DNA from: Mactra quadrangularis | Taxonomy: Eukaryota; Mollusca; Bivalvia; Venerida; Mactridae | Direction of reading: 5' to 3' | NCBI GenBank assembly: GCA_025267735.1 | Contig: CM046297.1 | Location: 23,090,011 to 23,154,010 of the forward strand | Length of the DNA stretch: 64,000 nt | Shown: one piece after another, positions 31,101-38,420 of the stretch | Layout of the letters: each line of letters begins with the position of its first letter | Position numbering within the stretch: the stretch's first letter is position 1 | Notes under the pieces: model-generated | The model's input: only the letters and a program-made list of their open reading frames with translations | What the model was told of the DNA's origin: nothing | Databases searched by the model: none | Translations under genes and position numbers: made by a program

Positions 31101-32501
31101 GCTCTATGATCATTTGTGGAAAATGAACCTGTCTAAATGAAAAACTGGTTGTTCCCAACAATCATTCAATTACATATTCTGCATACTGCACATGAGTTAT
31201 GTTTGAGTTATTCCACTAAATCCAGATTTTAGGTTTATACTGCTGCAGATGTCCATAATGACTGGGTAGACAGCAGACAGTCACTAATCCTACTCCTGCA
31301 CTCCAAGCAATAAACTAAATTAAATTCAGTCCCATATTTTACTTTTGATTAGATAGTTTTTAACCATACTGAAACTTAAAATACTCACATAAACAGCATG
31401 TTCAGTGACCTTTTTAGAGTGGGTATTGTAAACATATGATCATAGTTGAAAAATGTGGATATGAGGAAATAATGCTATAAACTTACAGCTAGCTCCTCTG
31501 GAAAGGTGAAGGTCACCAATTCCTTTTCTTTTGTGAACTCTACAGTTCCTGTTACTTCACTAGAAGCCCCTGCTGCAGTATACTTGACTGAGCTGATCTC
31601 AATATCAGCTGAATTGACAGTTATGGTTTTTGTAGCAGTAGTAACCTAAAACATATGAGCATTTATAAATAACTAGTAGCTACATGAAATAAAAGTATTA
31701 TTCATTTCACATTGTAGGGTTTTATAATTGAATGTTTATAATCTGGCTTTCTCTGAGATGCTATGCTTTTGACTACATATTTTAAAAACCTTTGTTCTTT
31801 ATAATATCATATGCAAATGACCCTTTCTTTTTTGTCAGTTTAATAATATTCAATTCCATTAAACCTATGACAGTGATATCCCTATGCTTAAGCGGTTTTT
31901 TAAGACATCAAACATGACAATAAATGAATACATGAATAAGTATTAAATTGCACGCAATGCATAGAAGAAGTTGATGTGGATCTAAATTTAGAACTGAAAA
32001 CTTCCGTCTTGAAAATGAAAGTGAATAAATGTTTAATACATCAACTTTTTGTTAAATTGTAAACAAACCTGTAAAATTATTCCAAATGCAAATTAAATCA
32101 TTGCCAGATAAATAATATTAACAATATCAATAAATTAAAATAAAAAAGCAAGATTTTGTTTTCCATACCTTTACACTGATGGATTCACTCCCCTCAAATG
32201 TAAAGCTCTTCAAATTCGGTTTCAGAGTGATGTCGTAGTTCACAGGAACCACTGAAGATGGTAGGCGTTGAAATGGTTCTTTAGCAGGCATTGTCGTAAG
32301 ATTGCTGTGCTTCCTAATGAAGAATTCAGAGAGAAATAATACCCTTCCTTTTTCGGTTTGACCACAATGGCGTGCGGGTGAAATGTATGTCGACACCGGC
32401 CGGCTTAATCGTCTACAAAAAACTGATCGATTTTGTGCAGAAGTCGAGGATCGTATGAGATATTTTACGGACGATCGCAAGTTTAGCAAAATCTTAGTCA
32501 T
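13025..32501 (-). CDS. NPEPPS: Puromycin-sensitive aminopeptidase, complete (20 coding exons, 940 aa)
   Basis: M1-family zinc aminopeptidase that removes N-terminal residues from peptides, including proteasome products and polyQ peptides; mainly cytosolic. Exons in order: 32169-32501, 31487-31645, 30615-30740, 29070-29177, 27323-27523, 26867-26963, 26022-26170, 25220-25384, 23583-23687, 22809-22964, 21738-21819, 20956-21092, 20159-20293, 19397-19616, 18782-18924, 18165-18221, 17283-17390, 16314-16466, 15584-15631, 13025-13165. All junctions are GT-AG and the 2823 nt stay in frame. GAMEN is at 342-346. The zinc site HELAH is at 378-382 with the third ligand E401 in WLNEGF. The transition-state tyrosine is Y464 (ISYSKG). 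The C-terminal ERAP1-like domain runs from about 560 to 940. Co-linearity with the family extends to the last exon. An in-frame TGA 9 nt upstream supports the start at 32501; an internal ATG at 32291 begins [11 protein letters not shown], the usual start of the cytosolic form. Confidence 0.97.
13316..13714. mobile_element. Mutator-like MITE, copy 1
   Basis: Begins CAATCTGATTAAAACCCGAT and ends GCAGATTG, flanked by the 9-bp duplication GGATGTTAT (13307-13315, 13715-13723). Other copies lie at 16518-16901, 52810-53205 and 56196-56453. No coding capacity. Confidence 0.85.
13728..15000. mobile_element. Non-autonomous transposon with 5-bp TSD (hAT5-like)
   Basis: Perfect 14-bp termini CAGGGCTTTTTCAG / CTGAAAAAGCCCTG, flanked by TCTGT (13723-13727, 15001-15005). 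Both ends carry repeated TTCCCAAT subterminal motifs. There is no transposase. A 99-codon frame inside (14593-14892) shows no recognisable similarity. Confidence 0.85.
15584..15631 (-). CDS. NPEPPS: NPEPPS coding exon 19
   Basis: A 16-codon exon (879-894), [16 protein letters not shown], found from splice sites and phase (0 to 0). It fills the gap between exon 18 and the final exon. Confidence 0.9.
15687..16112. mobile_element. Damaged hAT-like MITE interrupted by a family E MITE
   Basis: Flanking segments (AGGGTTTTCATTGATAG at left, CAGATTGTCTGTCAAGAATC at right) resemble 4081-4434. The interruption at 15735-15966 is a complete family E inverted-repeat element. The right edge runs into a SINE (16098-16268). 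Confidence 0.65.
15735..15966. mobile_element. MITE family E, full copy
   Basis: Arms TATTGTTCTCAATTGTCAAA and the inverse of TTGACAGTTAAGAAAAAATG, with the interior in inverse orientation relative to 41541-41791. Confidence 0.75.
16098..16268 (-). repeat. tRNA-derived SINE, family 1 (inverted)
   Basis: On the minus strand it has an A-box-like CAGTGGTCTAGTGACAGG and a B-box-like GGTTTGAGCCC. The body CCACCCAGGTGTAAACGG is shared with 27570-27755 and 62228-62413. Confidence 0.75.
16314..16466 (-). CDS. NPEPPS: NPEPPS coding exon 18
   Basis: 51 codons (828-878): [19 protein letters not shown] and [19 protein letters not shown]. Confidence 0.96.
16518..16901. mobile_element. Mutator-like MITE, copy 2 (inverted)
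   Basis: Termini CAATCTCTGTAAACAG and ...TTTTAATCAGATTG, flanked by ACTCAGTAT / ACTCAGTCT (9 bp, one mismatch). In NPEPPS intron 17. Confidence 0.85.
17283..17390 (-). CDS. NPEPPS: NPEPPS coding exon 17
   Basis: 36 codons (792-827): [19 protein letters not shown] and [11 protein letters not shown], ending before a GTATGT donor. Confidence 0.96.
17566..17733. repeat. Inverted-repeat element related to 9931-10178
   Basis: Outer arms CAACTGTCA / TGACAGTTG, with the interior GTGAGTATTTAAATCAGCAGG shared with the earlier copy. Confidence 0.6.
18165..18221 (-). CDS. NPEPPS: NPEPPS coding exon 16
   Basis: A 19-codon exon (773-791), [19 protein letters not shown], with a polypyrimidine/AG acceptor and a GTGAGA donor. 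It aligns with the family between DLR and the AD(M)QEEK block. Confidence 0.93.
18371..18781. repeat. Tandem array of decayed exon-15 ends with splice donors (NPEPPS intron 15)
   Basis: Three and a half units of about 110-119 bp (starts near 18423, 18533, 18651; the last abuts exon 15 at 18782). Each unit repeats AAGGGTCATTTGGCCCC, AGTATAAA and a decayed copy of the exon 15 3' end. On the minus strand unit 2 reads ATTAGAACTATG|GTAAGA against the real CTTAGAACTACA|GTAAGT. The units also contain stop codons. Confidence 0.85.
18782..18924 (-). CDS. NPEPPS: NPEPPS coding exon 15
   Basis: 143 nt (725-772): [19 protein letters not shown] and [11 protein letters not shown], then a GTAAGT donor. The last roughly 40 nt and the donor region are repeated in decayed form downstream (18371-18781). 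Confidence 0.95.
18965..19105. mobile_element. Partial hAT-like MITE, family D
   Basis: Starts CAGGGCTCCACATTA and keeps GGTTGCCCCA and GTTGCCCAAACCAGGGC. It resembles 25830-25977, 22118-22264, 50170-50325 and 59189-59547; the right end is unclear. Confidence 0.5.
19397..19616 (-). CDS. NPEPPS: NPEPPS coding exon 14
   Basis: 220 nt (652-724 plus one base): [19 protein letters not shown] through [11 protein letters not shown]. Phase 0 to 1, donor GTATGG. Confidence 0.95.
20035..20150 (+). repeat. Dispersed repeat, also at 27190-27300
   Basis: Both copies share CTTTAACACAATTGTTAA-type starts, CACTGGACGCC, ACTATTAGCC and TTACGTTGAAAA in the same order. No coding potential or clear termini. Confidence 0.6.
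20159..20293 (-). CDS. NPEPPS: NPEPPS coding exon 13
   Basis: 45 codons (607-651): [18 protein letters not shown] and [15 protein letters not shown], opening the C-terminal helical domain. The donor is GTAGGT. Confidence 0.95.
20956..21092 (-). CDS. NPEPPS: NPEPPS coding exon 12
   Basis: 137 nt (561-606): [15 protein letters not shown] and [11 protein letters not shown], matching the domain III beta-sandwich. Confidence 0.96.
21118..21440. mobile_element. Truncated hAT-like MITE related to 4081-4434
   Basis: Starts TAGGGCTCTCATTGATAG and contains GTCTGTCAAGAATTG near its right side. No intact right terminus found. Confidence 0.55.
21600..21712 (-). mobile_element. Fragment of a hAT-like element next to NPEPPS exon 11
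   Basis: The inverse strand begins ACAGGGTTTGTACAAACTGG and continues with repeated GGAAAAATC/CATGGAA motifs typical of hAT MITE ends. The other terminus is missing. Confidence 0.5.
21738..21819 (-). CDS. NPEPPS: NPEPPS coding exon 11
   Basis: 82 nt (534-560 plus one base). It encodes [19 protein letters not shown], the variable linker into the beta-sandwich domain. It lies beside a decayed hAT-like fragment. Confidence 0.9.
22118..22264. mobile_element. Decayed hAT-like MITE, family D
   Basis: Contains GTTTGACATTAAAAG, GGGCAAGTAAA, GGTTGTCCAA and GGCAACCTAG in the family order. The termini are degenerate. Confidence 0.5.
22809..22964 (-). CDS. NPEPPS: NPEPPS coding exon 10
   Basis: 52 codons (482-533), ending in [14 protein letters not shown], the end of the thermolysin-like catalytic domain. 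Confidence 0.96.
23583..23687 (-). CDS. NPEPPS: NPEPPS coding exon 9 (catalytic tyrosine)
   Basis: 35 codons (447-481): [20 protein letters not shown] with Y464, the residue that stabilises the tetrahedral intermediate in M1 enzymes. Confidence 0.97.
24839..24865 (-). pseudogene. Partial duplicate of the NPEPPS exon 8 end and donor
   Basis: The minus strand reads GGAAGCCATCCTATTGAG then GTTTGTTG, against AAGTCATCCTATTGAG|GTTTGTTTAG at the true exon 8 end (25220). It encodes SHPIE. It abuts an inverted SINE fragment and has no recognisable upstream exon body, so it is taken as a non-functional relic. Confidence 0.6.
24858..25033 (-). repeat. tRNA-derived SINE, family 4 (inverted, 3' truncated)
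   Basis: The minus strand reads GGCTAGCTCAGCTGGTAGTG (A box) and GGTTTGATTCCC (B box), then a body shared with 48511-48814 (GCCATTCTCC, GTCAGTTGTCAGTC). Confidence 0.8.
25220..25384 (-). CDS. NPEPPS: NPEPPS coding exon 8 (third zinc ligand)
   Basis: 55 codons (392-446). WLNEGFASW holds E401, 19 residues after H382 as expected for HEXXH-X18-E. It ends SHPIE before a GTTTGT donor. A partial copy of this exon end lies downstream at about 24839-24865. Confidence 0.97.
25830..25977. mobile_element. hAT-like MITE, family D
   Basis: Termini CAGGGCTCGAAATTTG and TTTAATGTTGAGCCCTG, 148 bp. No convincing target duplication. Confidence 0.65.
26022..26170 (-). CDS. NPEPPS: NPEPPS coding exon 7 (GAMEN and HELAH)
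   Basis: 149 nt, phase 1 to 0. It completes GAMEN (342-346), the exopeptidase signature, and carries [11 protein letters not shown], with zinc ligands H378 and H382 and catalytic E379. Confidence 0.98.
26622..26690 (-). repeat. SINE family 2 fragment (inverted)
   Basis: The minus strand reads GGTTCGAATCCCACCCAGGG then AGGTTATACCCTTCT, as in 57972-58262. Confidence 0.65.
26867..26963 (-). CDS. NPEPPS: NPEPPS coding exon 6
   Basis: 97 nt, residues 310-341 plus one base. It reads [18 protein letters not shown], directly preceding AMENW. Confidence 0.96.
27323..27523 (-). CDS. NPEPPS: NPEPPS coding exon 5
   Basis: 67 codons (243-309), containing [20 protein letters not shown] and [17 protein letters not shown]. 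Its 5' part has a serine/aspartate-rich stretch ([10 protein letters not shown]) that is not a family hallmark. Confidence 0.95.
27570..27755 (+). repeat. tRNA-derived SINE, family 1
   Basis: A box GTGGTCCAGTGGTAGGACA and B box GGGTTCGACCCC, about 40 bp apart as in tRNA genes. A body with CACCCAGGTGTAAATGG follows, and a short 3' end at GAGTTATTGTACAA. It is not a functional tRNA: the cloverleaf does not close. Confidence 0.8.
28265..28605. mobile_element. GC-rich, CpG-rich inverted-repeat element (NPEPPS intron 4)
   Basis: Termini CAGTCCCATAAA / TTTATGGGACTG, with many CGTACGG/CCGTACG-type words inside. The base composition stands out against the AT-rich surroundings. No clear target duplication; reading frames on both strands look incidental. 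Confidence 0.7.
28776..29052 (+). mobile_element. Dispersed ATACCCCCGC repeat, orientation 1
   Basis: Carries GTGATACCCCCGCAAAAA near one end and GAAGCGGGGGTATAACA at the other, with a (CGGA)n-like GGACGGACGGATGG stretch. Nearly the same sequence occurs inverted at 49566-49833. Confidence 0.85.
29070..29177 (-). CDS. NPEPPS: NPEPPS coding exon 4
   Basis: 36 codons (207-242), reading [20 protein letters not shown], a conserved M1 block just before the catalytic domain. A dispersed repeat ends within 20 bp of its donor. Confidence 0.96.
29200..29470 (+). repeat. Dispersed repeat, also at 47575-47830
   Basis: Shared ordered motifs: TTTTTGTTATAAAA, GGTTAA..AGGT, and CACCAACCTCACACTT at the end. 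No termini identified. Confidence 0.55.
29590..29920 (+). repeat. Dispersed repeat, inverted copy at 56850-57165
   Basis: Shares ACATTCCGAAAAGTG-like starts, GGCCGATAGTTGTCCTCA, and AACTGGACATTCGGAC with GGCTAAGACAG. Both copies contain their own internal inverted motifs built on CTGGACATTC. Confidence 0.65.
30066..30440. mobile_element. Tc1/mariner-type MITE with perfect termini (NPEPPS intron 3)
   Basis: Termini CAGTACCCACCAAAAGTTTG and its exact inverse, flanked by TA (30064-30065, 30441-30442). The perfect inverted match exceeds 20 bp, which suggests a fairly recent insertion. Confidence 0.9.
30615..30740 (-). CDS. NPEPPS: NPEPPS coding exon 3
   Basis: 42 codons (165-206), phase 0 to 0. 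It contains [15 protein letters not shown] and AAVTQFE, both strongly conserved in the family. Confidence 0.96.
31487..31645 (-). CDS. NPEPPS: NPEPPS coding exon 2
   Basis: 53 codons (residues 112-164), phase 0 to 0, donor GTAAGT. It matches the N-terminal beta domain ([12 protein letters not shown]). Confidence 0.93.
32169..32501 (-). CDS. NPEPPS: NPEPPS coding exon 1 (N-terminal extension, two candidate starts)
   Basis: Residues 1-111, ending AAG|GTATGG at phase 0. Residues 1-70 precede the family's usual start and are rich in R, S and hydrophobics with no acidic residue before E50, like a mitochondrial presequence. M71 begins [20 protein letters not shown]. Confidence 0.93.
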
Positions 32502-32964
32502 ATAAATACGTCAACACTGAGATGACTACAACGACTTCAGTGCAATCTGCAAATAAATCTTAGTAGTTAGATAACTACACAGTAATCACATGCGGCTCTG
32601 GCTAAAACTTACACTGAACCGGTCTATCCCGGATTTTTCCAACTTGACTTTTTTGGCGTTTCGTATCCTGGATAATATGTTATAAGAAGTATACCTGTGA
32701 TGCATGTAGCACAAACAGATCAAGAATTTCCGAATGTTTTATTGGGTTGGCAAATAAACTTCCAATGTATTTTATATTTAGTGAACTGTCTTCATATACC
32801 ATATTAATATGATACAATGGTGCGGTACCCTAACTCTGACCTAGGAATCTAGGGTGACGGGCAAGGCTACATTTACAGAAGTTTTATAATACGTTCGTGT
32901 ATATATTCCTATTTATTTAAAATACATATTTTCCGTCATGACTTAACCAATTGTCATTACACGA

Positions 32965-33284
32965 CAGTGGCGTAGCTTGCCCAAAATAAATGTGTAGGCA
33001 CAGGTAACCTAGAGGGTCCAGGGGGGCATGCTCCCCGATTTTCTTTTTAATTCTACATCTCAGTAGCTGCATTCTAGAGTATTTCAGGTCATTTGTTAGC
33101 ATTTTTACCTGTTATATGTTAAACGAAATCACAACACTAAGTCAGTTCTGTAGTTTATATATAGTCATACAGTGATTTTTATTGCATTTTTGGCATTTTT
33201 AGCCTTTTTATTTTTTTTCGAATTTTCAAAAAAAAATAATGTGTAGGCACGTGCCTTGTGTGCCTATAGGAAGCTACGGCAATG
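32965..33284. mobile_element. hAT5-like MITE with 5-bp TSD
   Basis: Termini CAGTGGCGTAGCTTGCC and GGAAGCTACGGCAATG, flanked by CACGA (32960-32964, 33285-33289). The subterminal word GTGTAGGCAC recurs inside both ends. Confidence 0.85.
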
Positions 33285-33469
33285 CACGAACCATTTGTGC
33301 TACATGTATTGATAATAATACACTGACGCACGGCCACCCAATGTTGTTTTCTGTTTATATAACAAGTAGTATCGCATACATTTTTACTTGATGGTTCAGC
33401 TATATAGTTTGACAATATTTTGGACGGAATCAAAAGCGAAATACCTTTAACTTGATATATATGTTCAGG

Positions 33470-33870
33470 GCCGGATCCAGAAGGGTCGTAAGGGGGGGGG
33501 GGGCACAAGGGGTGGGTTCGGGAGAGGATACCCCCTCCCGACGGTATAGAAAATTTAGATTTTTCACGTCATAGGTGCAAATCTGAGCACTTTAAAATGC
33601 TCCTTAAAAGAATGAAGCTAAAATTTTCATTTTCTTCTGAAGAAAAGTGATGAAATGCATAGCAATTCAGATTCATGTCATTGATTACTTTTATCTTTTA
33701 ATAAATGTTCATAAATAAAGGAATGTATGCATGTGAGTTAGATGACAGGGCCTGATCGTTAGTGAGGAGCAGGGTTGGGTGGGTACGGTAGGGGTCTCCC
33801 CTACCGAAGATGTAGAAAATTTTTGAATTTTTGCATGTCAAAGGTGCAAATCTGAGCACTTTTAAACACT
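33470..33870. repeat. Diverged direct repeats with G-rich head
   Basis: GTGCAAATCTGAGCACTTT occurs at about 33570 and 33844, and as GCAAATTTGAGCACTTTT at about 37322. Each is preceded by a GGGAGGGGTA- or GTAGGGGTCTCC-like stretch. At 33781-33801 CGGTAGGGG/CCCCTACCG forms a small perfect hairpin. The first begins CAGGGCCGGATCCAG, a possible transposon end. Confidence 0.5.
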
Positions 33871-36800
33871 CTTTACAGCCGTTTCGTGTTAAGTTAAGCA
33901 ATTGCAAAAATATCATGTCACATAGTATTTTTACTAAGAATATAGCATGGTTTATTACCAAATTTGTCCTTTACCTAGGAGACATATGTCTTTACCGAAA
34001 ACATATACATTTATAAACATAACCATTACTAGATGATAATTTTACTCGGCGGGAATGTTGCATATTCATCAAAATACATTGTCCCACTGTTTGGGTCAAT
34101 TGATATTCAGATTTATTGTCGCCCTATTCTGCCCAAGGAATGAGAATTCTGACTTTCATCATAAAGCATACACATAGGCCAAACAACTGCAATAGTTTGA
34201 ACTTCCACAACTTACATCATAAAAATATTTACGCATTGACTTTGCTGTCCCACAAATTCACGTGAATTACGTTACCATTTTCCACAGGCTTGCTGGCACG
34301 ATGTTCATTGCATTATATATATGTATTTATCTTCTGGGAACTACTCAATGTATGTAGCACAAAATTGACAAATGAGATTGGTTGTTAATTAATTGTATAT
34401 TCCACATATCTCCTCAGAACGGTATTCACTCAATAAAACCTAGGTTTAGTGAATTACGTTACTAGCTGTTTTCATACACACTAACATTACCTATATCCAC
34501 TTACTAAATTCCATCTAAACTACCCTCTTATAAACTTAAGTAATAACCAAATGAATTAACATTGCCTTGATGCAATTAAATAAACATCCCAATAAACAAT
34601 CGATTCGTGAATTACGTTATTGTGAATTACGTTACCGCAAATATCAGTTAGTCGCCGAAATTAGGACCCAGGGTCAATTATAACATGTTAAATTTACAGC
34701 AACACCTAAAAACGTTGAGGTGTCAATATTATGAAAGTTTTTGAAGAAGGAAATTGCATAAGTAAGAGACTTTTACGAATAATATATGATGAATGTGAGT
34801 CATGTATGTTTCTTAAATAGTTTCATCATACAAGAGCATAATAGATAAATCAGTTTTGTATCAGTTGTTTTTTCTGGGGCATTATTTTAGTTACACAGTA
34901 ACAATTATTTTGTATTGTTCATATGTCCATGCTAGACACACATTTTAAATAGTAACGTAATTCACAGAGCGGTAACGTAATTCACAATCCCTCTAATTTT
35001 GTTTGGCCAGTGGGTAAAAGCAAGGTTTGAGATGCAAAGGGCATAGAGAGATTGAAGAAAGCCAAAATATGGCCAAAGCTACTTGAAAAGAGAAAATTAA
35101 TTGAATTAAAACTTTAAAACATTTTACAAACTAACAACCAATATAGGTCCAAATATATTTAGAATGAGACAAAAATGTATTCGATTATGGACCCATAAAA
35201 TATAAAAACAAAAACCAAAGGAGGCGCATGACAATAAAAGGCAAAGTTGCAGATCGTTGTAACAATAATCTAAATATGGTAGCGATAATTGATTATTAGG
35301 CAGATGGATTATGCGATTTAATTAAAATGGTAGCAGTGCCCAATTCCTTTTATGTTGAGAAGGAGATATTCTGACATGGTAGTAAACATGAAGTTCACAG
35401 AGAGAACGGGTAGCTGGAAAACTACATGTTCTGTGAAGAGGGCAGACAAGAAGATAGAGAATCTAGATGTAAAATTGTCCGTGCTACAGTTCAAATTTAT
35501 CAACACTTGGCGCAAGAGACAACCAGCGGTGCAAACTTGTGGGCAGACTGTTAGATACTGTTATGTATATTCTATGTATAAGAACGTTGGTAATAATTAC
35601 AATAATAATTACATGTAGGCAATAAAATATGTTAAATCTAAATTGGTGATTATGTGGAGTGAGAAAACCATGCACTTGTCTTTACAATAAGAAGTTACAT
35701 CATCGTTACTCAACGCTGACGTCGGAATGCTTCAAGTTCAATATACTAGAAGTGTTGAAACATGTTACATGTAAACTTATTTTTCATGCATCAAATATAT
35801 TTTTAAAGCTTCAAATCAATCTTGACAAGGAGTATTGAGTGATGTTCTTTTACGTTTAGTCCCATGAAACAGAAATAAATCATGTATAAACTGCAGGCTT
35901 CCAATTATACCTCGTATGTAAAATATGAAAATATTTCATATAACAGAAAATATGCCCCTCCTTTTTAAATCATTGTTAACAGTTTGGAAAATTGTGTTTG
36001 CAAACTCGTTAACTGATAATAAATTATACATAATGACCAATAAGTTAGTTTTCATCATTGGCAGAACAAGGAATTCTCTATTGTTAAATTAAGTTAGAGT
36101 GTCAGCGATATAGAACATTTTCAAACATGAAAGAAGTTTTGTACGAATATATTGTGAATTACGTTACCGTTCTTTTCTTAAATCAGCGACATTATGGTTC
36201 TCCATGATATGTCCTTTTACAGCTTTATCAAGTATTTACTACGTATTCAGTGTTGTAGACATTTATTTGTTATCACAGCTTGCGTATTAATCATTTTGCA
36301 ATGTATTTTAAAAGGCATTTTGAAATTTAATAAAACTGCGTATGTCGTACAAAGGTTTCAATTATATAAAGGTCCGAAGTCATCCAATCTACTTCTTAAA
36401 ATCTAAAAATTAGCACAAATGAACTATACACTAAAGAGATTTTTCCATTTTATATCTCTAGTTAACAGTATTTACTTTTATAGATTCACACCATATAAAA
36501 TAAAATTTATGTGAATTACGTTACCATTAGTACATATAAATACACACTATTGTACTACACTATCCTTTCAATATTTTGACACCATAGTTTGAATACTTTT
36601 AGGAAAGGGTATGACATTTTGTATCGATATTTCAATGTCCTTATCAGTATCTATACTTTTTGACAGGGAAAGGACTTTTTCTAAAAGAAAAAAGCCAATA
36701 AAATAGTCTATAATCTATTTGTTTCGTCCTTATTATGTTTGGTATACATATTTGTTCTTGTTATGTGTTGGTTGTTTGATAGGTAGAAATGATCAATGAA

Positions 36801-37096
36801 TTGAAAAAACTCATCATCGGTGTCACACATGGTTTGTATTTAAATGTTAGACATGGTTAATAATTGATTCACTACAGTAACGTAATTCACGGATAAGAAT
36901 TACCAGGTAAAACTCATCACACGTATTTACTTATTAACGAACTTGTTATTAAAAAAAACTTCTGATTTTAAGTCCGTGAAAGGTTGAAGTTTACATTTAT
37001 AAACAAACTTTTTGAGTGCTGCAACATAAATTTCATGTGACATATTTTCTCAATAATTGCTTAACTTAACGCGAAACGGCTGTTTAAAAGGATAAA
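33859..37096. mobile_element. Candidate 3.2-kb element with long inverted arms and nine GTGAATTACGTTAC motifs
   Basis: The left arm CAGCCGTTTCGTGTTAAGTT at 33876 and the inverse of the right arm CAGCCGTTTCGCGTTAAGTT at 37082 continue inward through AAGCAATT and ATGTCACAT(A/G), about 60 bp of imperfect match. The interior has no recognisable coding sequence; the longest frame is 88 codons, 35352-35618. It carries nine copies of a 14-15-bp motif. Termini and class are unresolved. Confidence 0.6.
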
Positions 37097-37819
37097 ATCA
37101 AGCTAAAATTTGGTAAATTCTCATTACATTTTAACAAAAAAAGTCAAAGCCTGCCCGTAAAAACTATGATGTAAATCCTTGTTTTTGGCTAAACCCCGTG
37201 TTAAATTAAAAACACGTTAGTCATTTAATACCACTGTCCTCAAACATTCGGAACGACGGAGTCGTTGAATTGGCTGGTTTGGGAGGGGTATATCTCCTGA
37301 CGAAAAAAATGATGTAAACAAAGCAAATTTGAGCACTTTTGGGCACTACAATGTACTAAAATGAGCGCTATAATTGAGGTATCATTCCTCAATGTGTCCG
37401 GGTTTTTTTGTTCGTTTAGATTTAATTTGTTGGCTTGATAAATCCTATTCTCGTACCCCGAGGTTTTCAAGGACAAAAATCAACAATTTCATCATATAAA
37501 ATGCCGAGAATTTTATAAAAAAAATACACTAGGTAACTTACATAAAATCACCGAATGCAATGAGAAAATTCGCCGATTTAACATAAAAAAATGGCCGGTT
37601 AAAGATACGTTTATTTTTAAATAAAGAGGCTTAGTTAATTGTGTTGAAAGTTGGTGTTATTGTGAGCTTTTCGAACGTTAAAAAAATAAGGAATACAAGT
37701 ATTTAAAACTCAAATTGATGTAAAATAAAAGCAACGATTTAAATTTAATGAAACACAAGCCTATGAATTTATCATAGGAAGAAAAATGTTAGTCATGTTT
37801 TTCGTAAGAAAACTTGTTG

Positions 37820-38180
37820 TAGGGTAGGTCACTCTTGAAAAGTTTAATTAATTTACCTTCATTGTCTAAAAAAACATCAAACACTCGCTTTTTCAAATAT
37901 TAACAAAATACGTACATCATTTTAATTACAAAAAATCATTCGGCTGTACTCAGCTTTTCTTAGTCTAACTTGCTATGAAAAACACCGATGTCATCCATAA
38001 ATAATTAATTTATATTTAGGCTCGGTCACTCTTAAAAAGTTATCCGAATTTTAATACCATGAAAACATCAGACAATCGTGCATGTTTTCGACATTAACTA
38101 AGTGTCATAATAATGACGTAAAAATGCATTCAACTAGCTGTCCTCGTCTTTTCGCCATGTAACTTGCTATGAAAACGCCG
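37820..38180 (+). repeat. Two-copy diverged tandem repeat (unit about 200 bp)
   Basis: GGTCACTCTTGAAAAGTT (37827) recurs as GGTCACTCTTAAAAAGTT (38023). Both are followed by AAAACATCA, a central AACTAGCTGT/TCGGCTGTACTC region, AACTTGCTATGAAAA and CCGATG. Confidence 0.7.
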
Positions 38181-38327
38181 ATGATATACACTAGTTAACA
38201 AGATAACAAGTGCACAATAACCAAATTTAAGCCTCCTAAGCTAGTAACCATGGTAATTTCGTTGGTGACGGTCTGAAATTTGCTGTTGATGTATGTGTAA
38301 TGTAGACAAAATACATAGCTATGTATA

Positions 38328-38420
38328 GGATAGAGCATGAGTAGCAGTTTGATATGGGATTTATCAACGAGCGAAGCGAGTTGATAAATCCCATATCAAA
38401 CTGCTACGAGTATTCTATCC
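38328..38420. repeat. Near-perfect palindrome with GAGCGAAGCGAG centre
   Basis: Arms of about 40 bp, GTAGCAGTTTGATATGGGAT then TTATCAAC, mirror exactly around an 11-nt loop. The outer 12 bp (GGATAGA...) pair imperfectly. Confidence 0.85.

Noticed and set aside
35352..35618. 88-codon open frame in the motif-rich element, basic and cysteine-containing
   Set aside because: No motif of a transposase or other family, and no supporting splice sites or neighbours. Kept only as the longest frame in the element.
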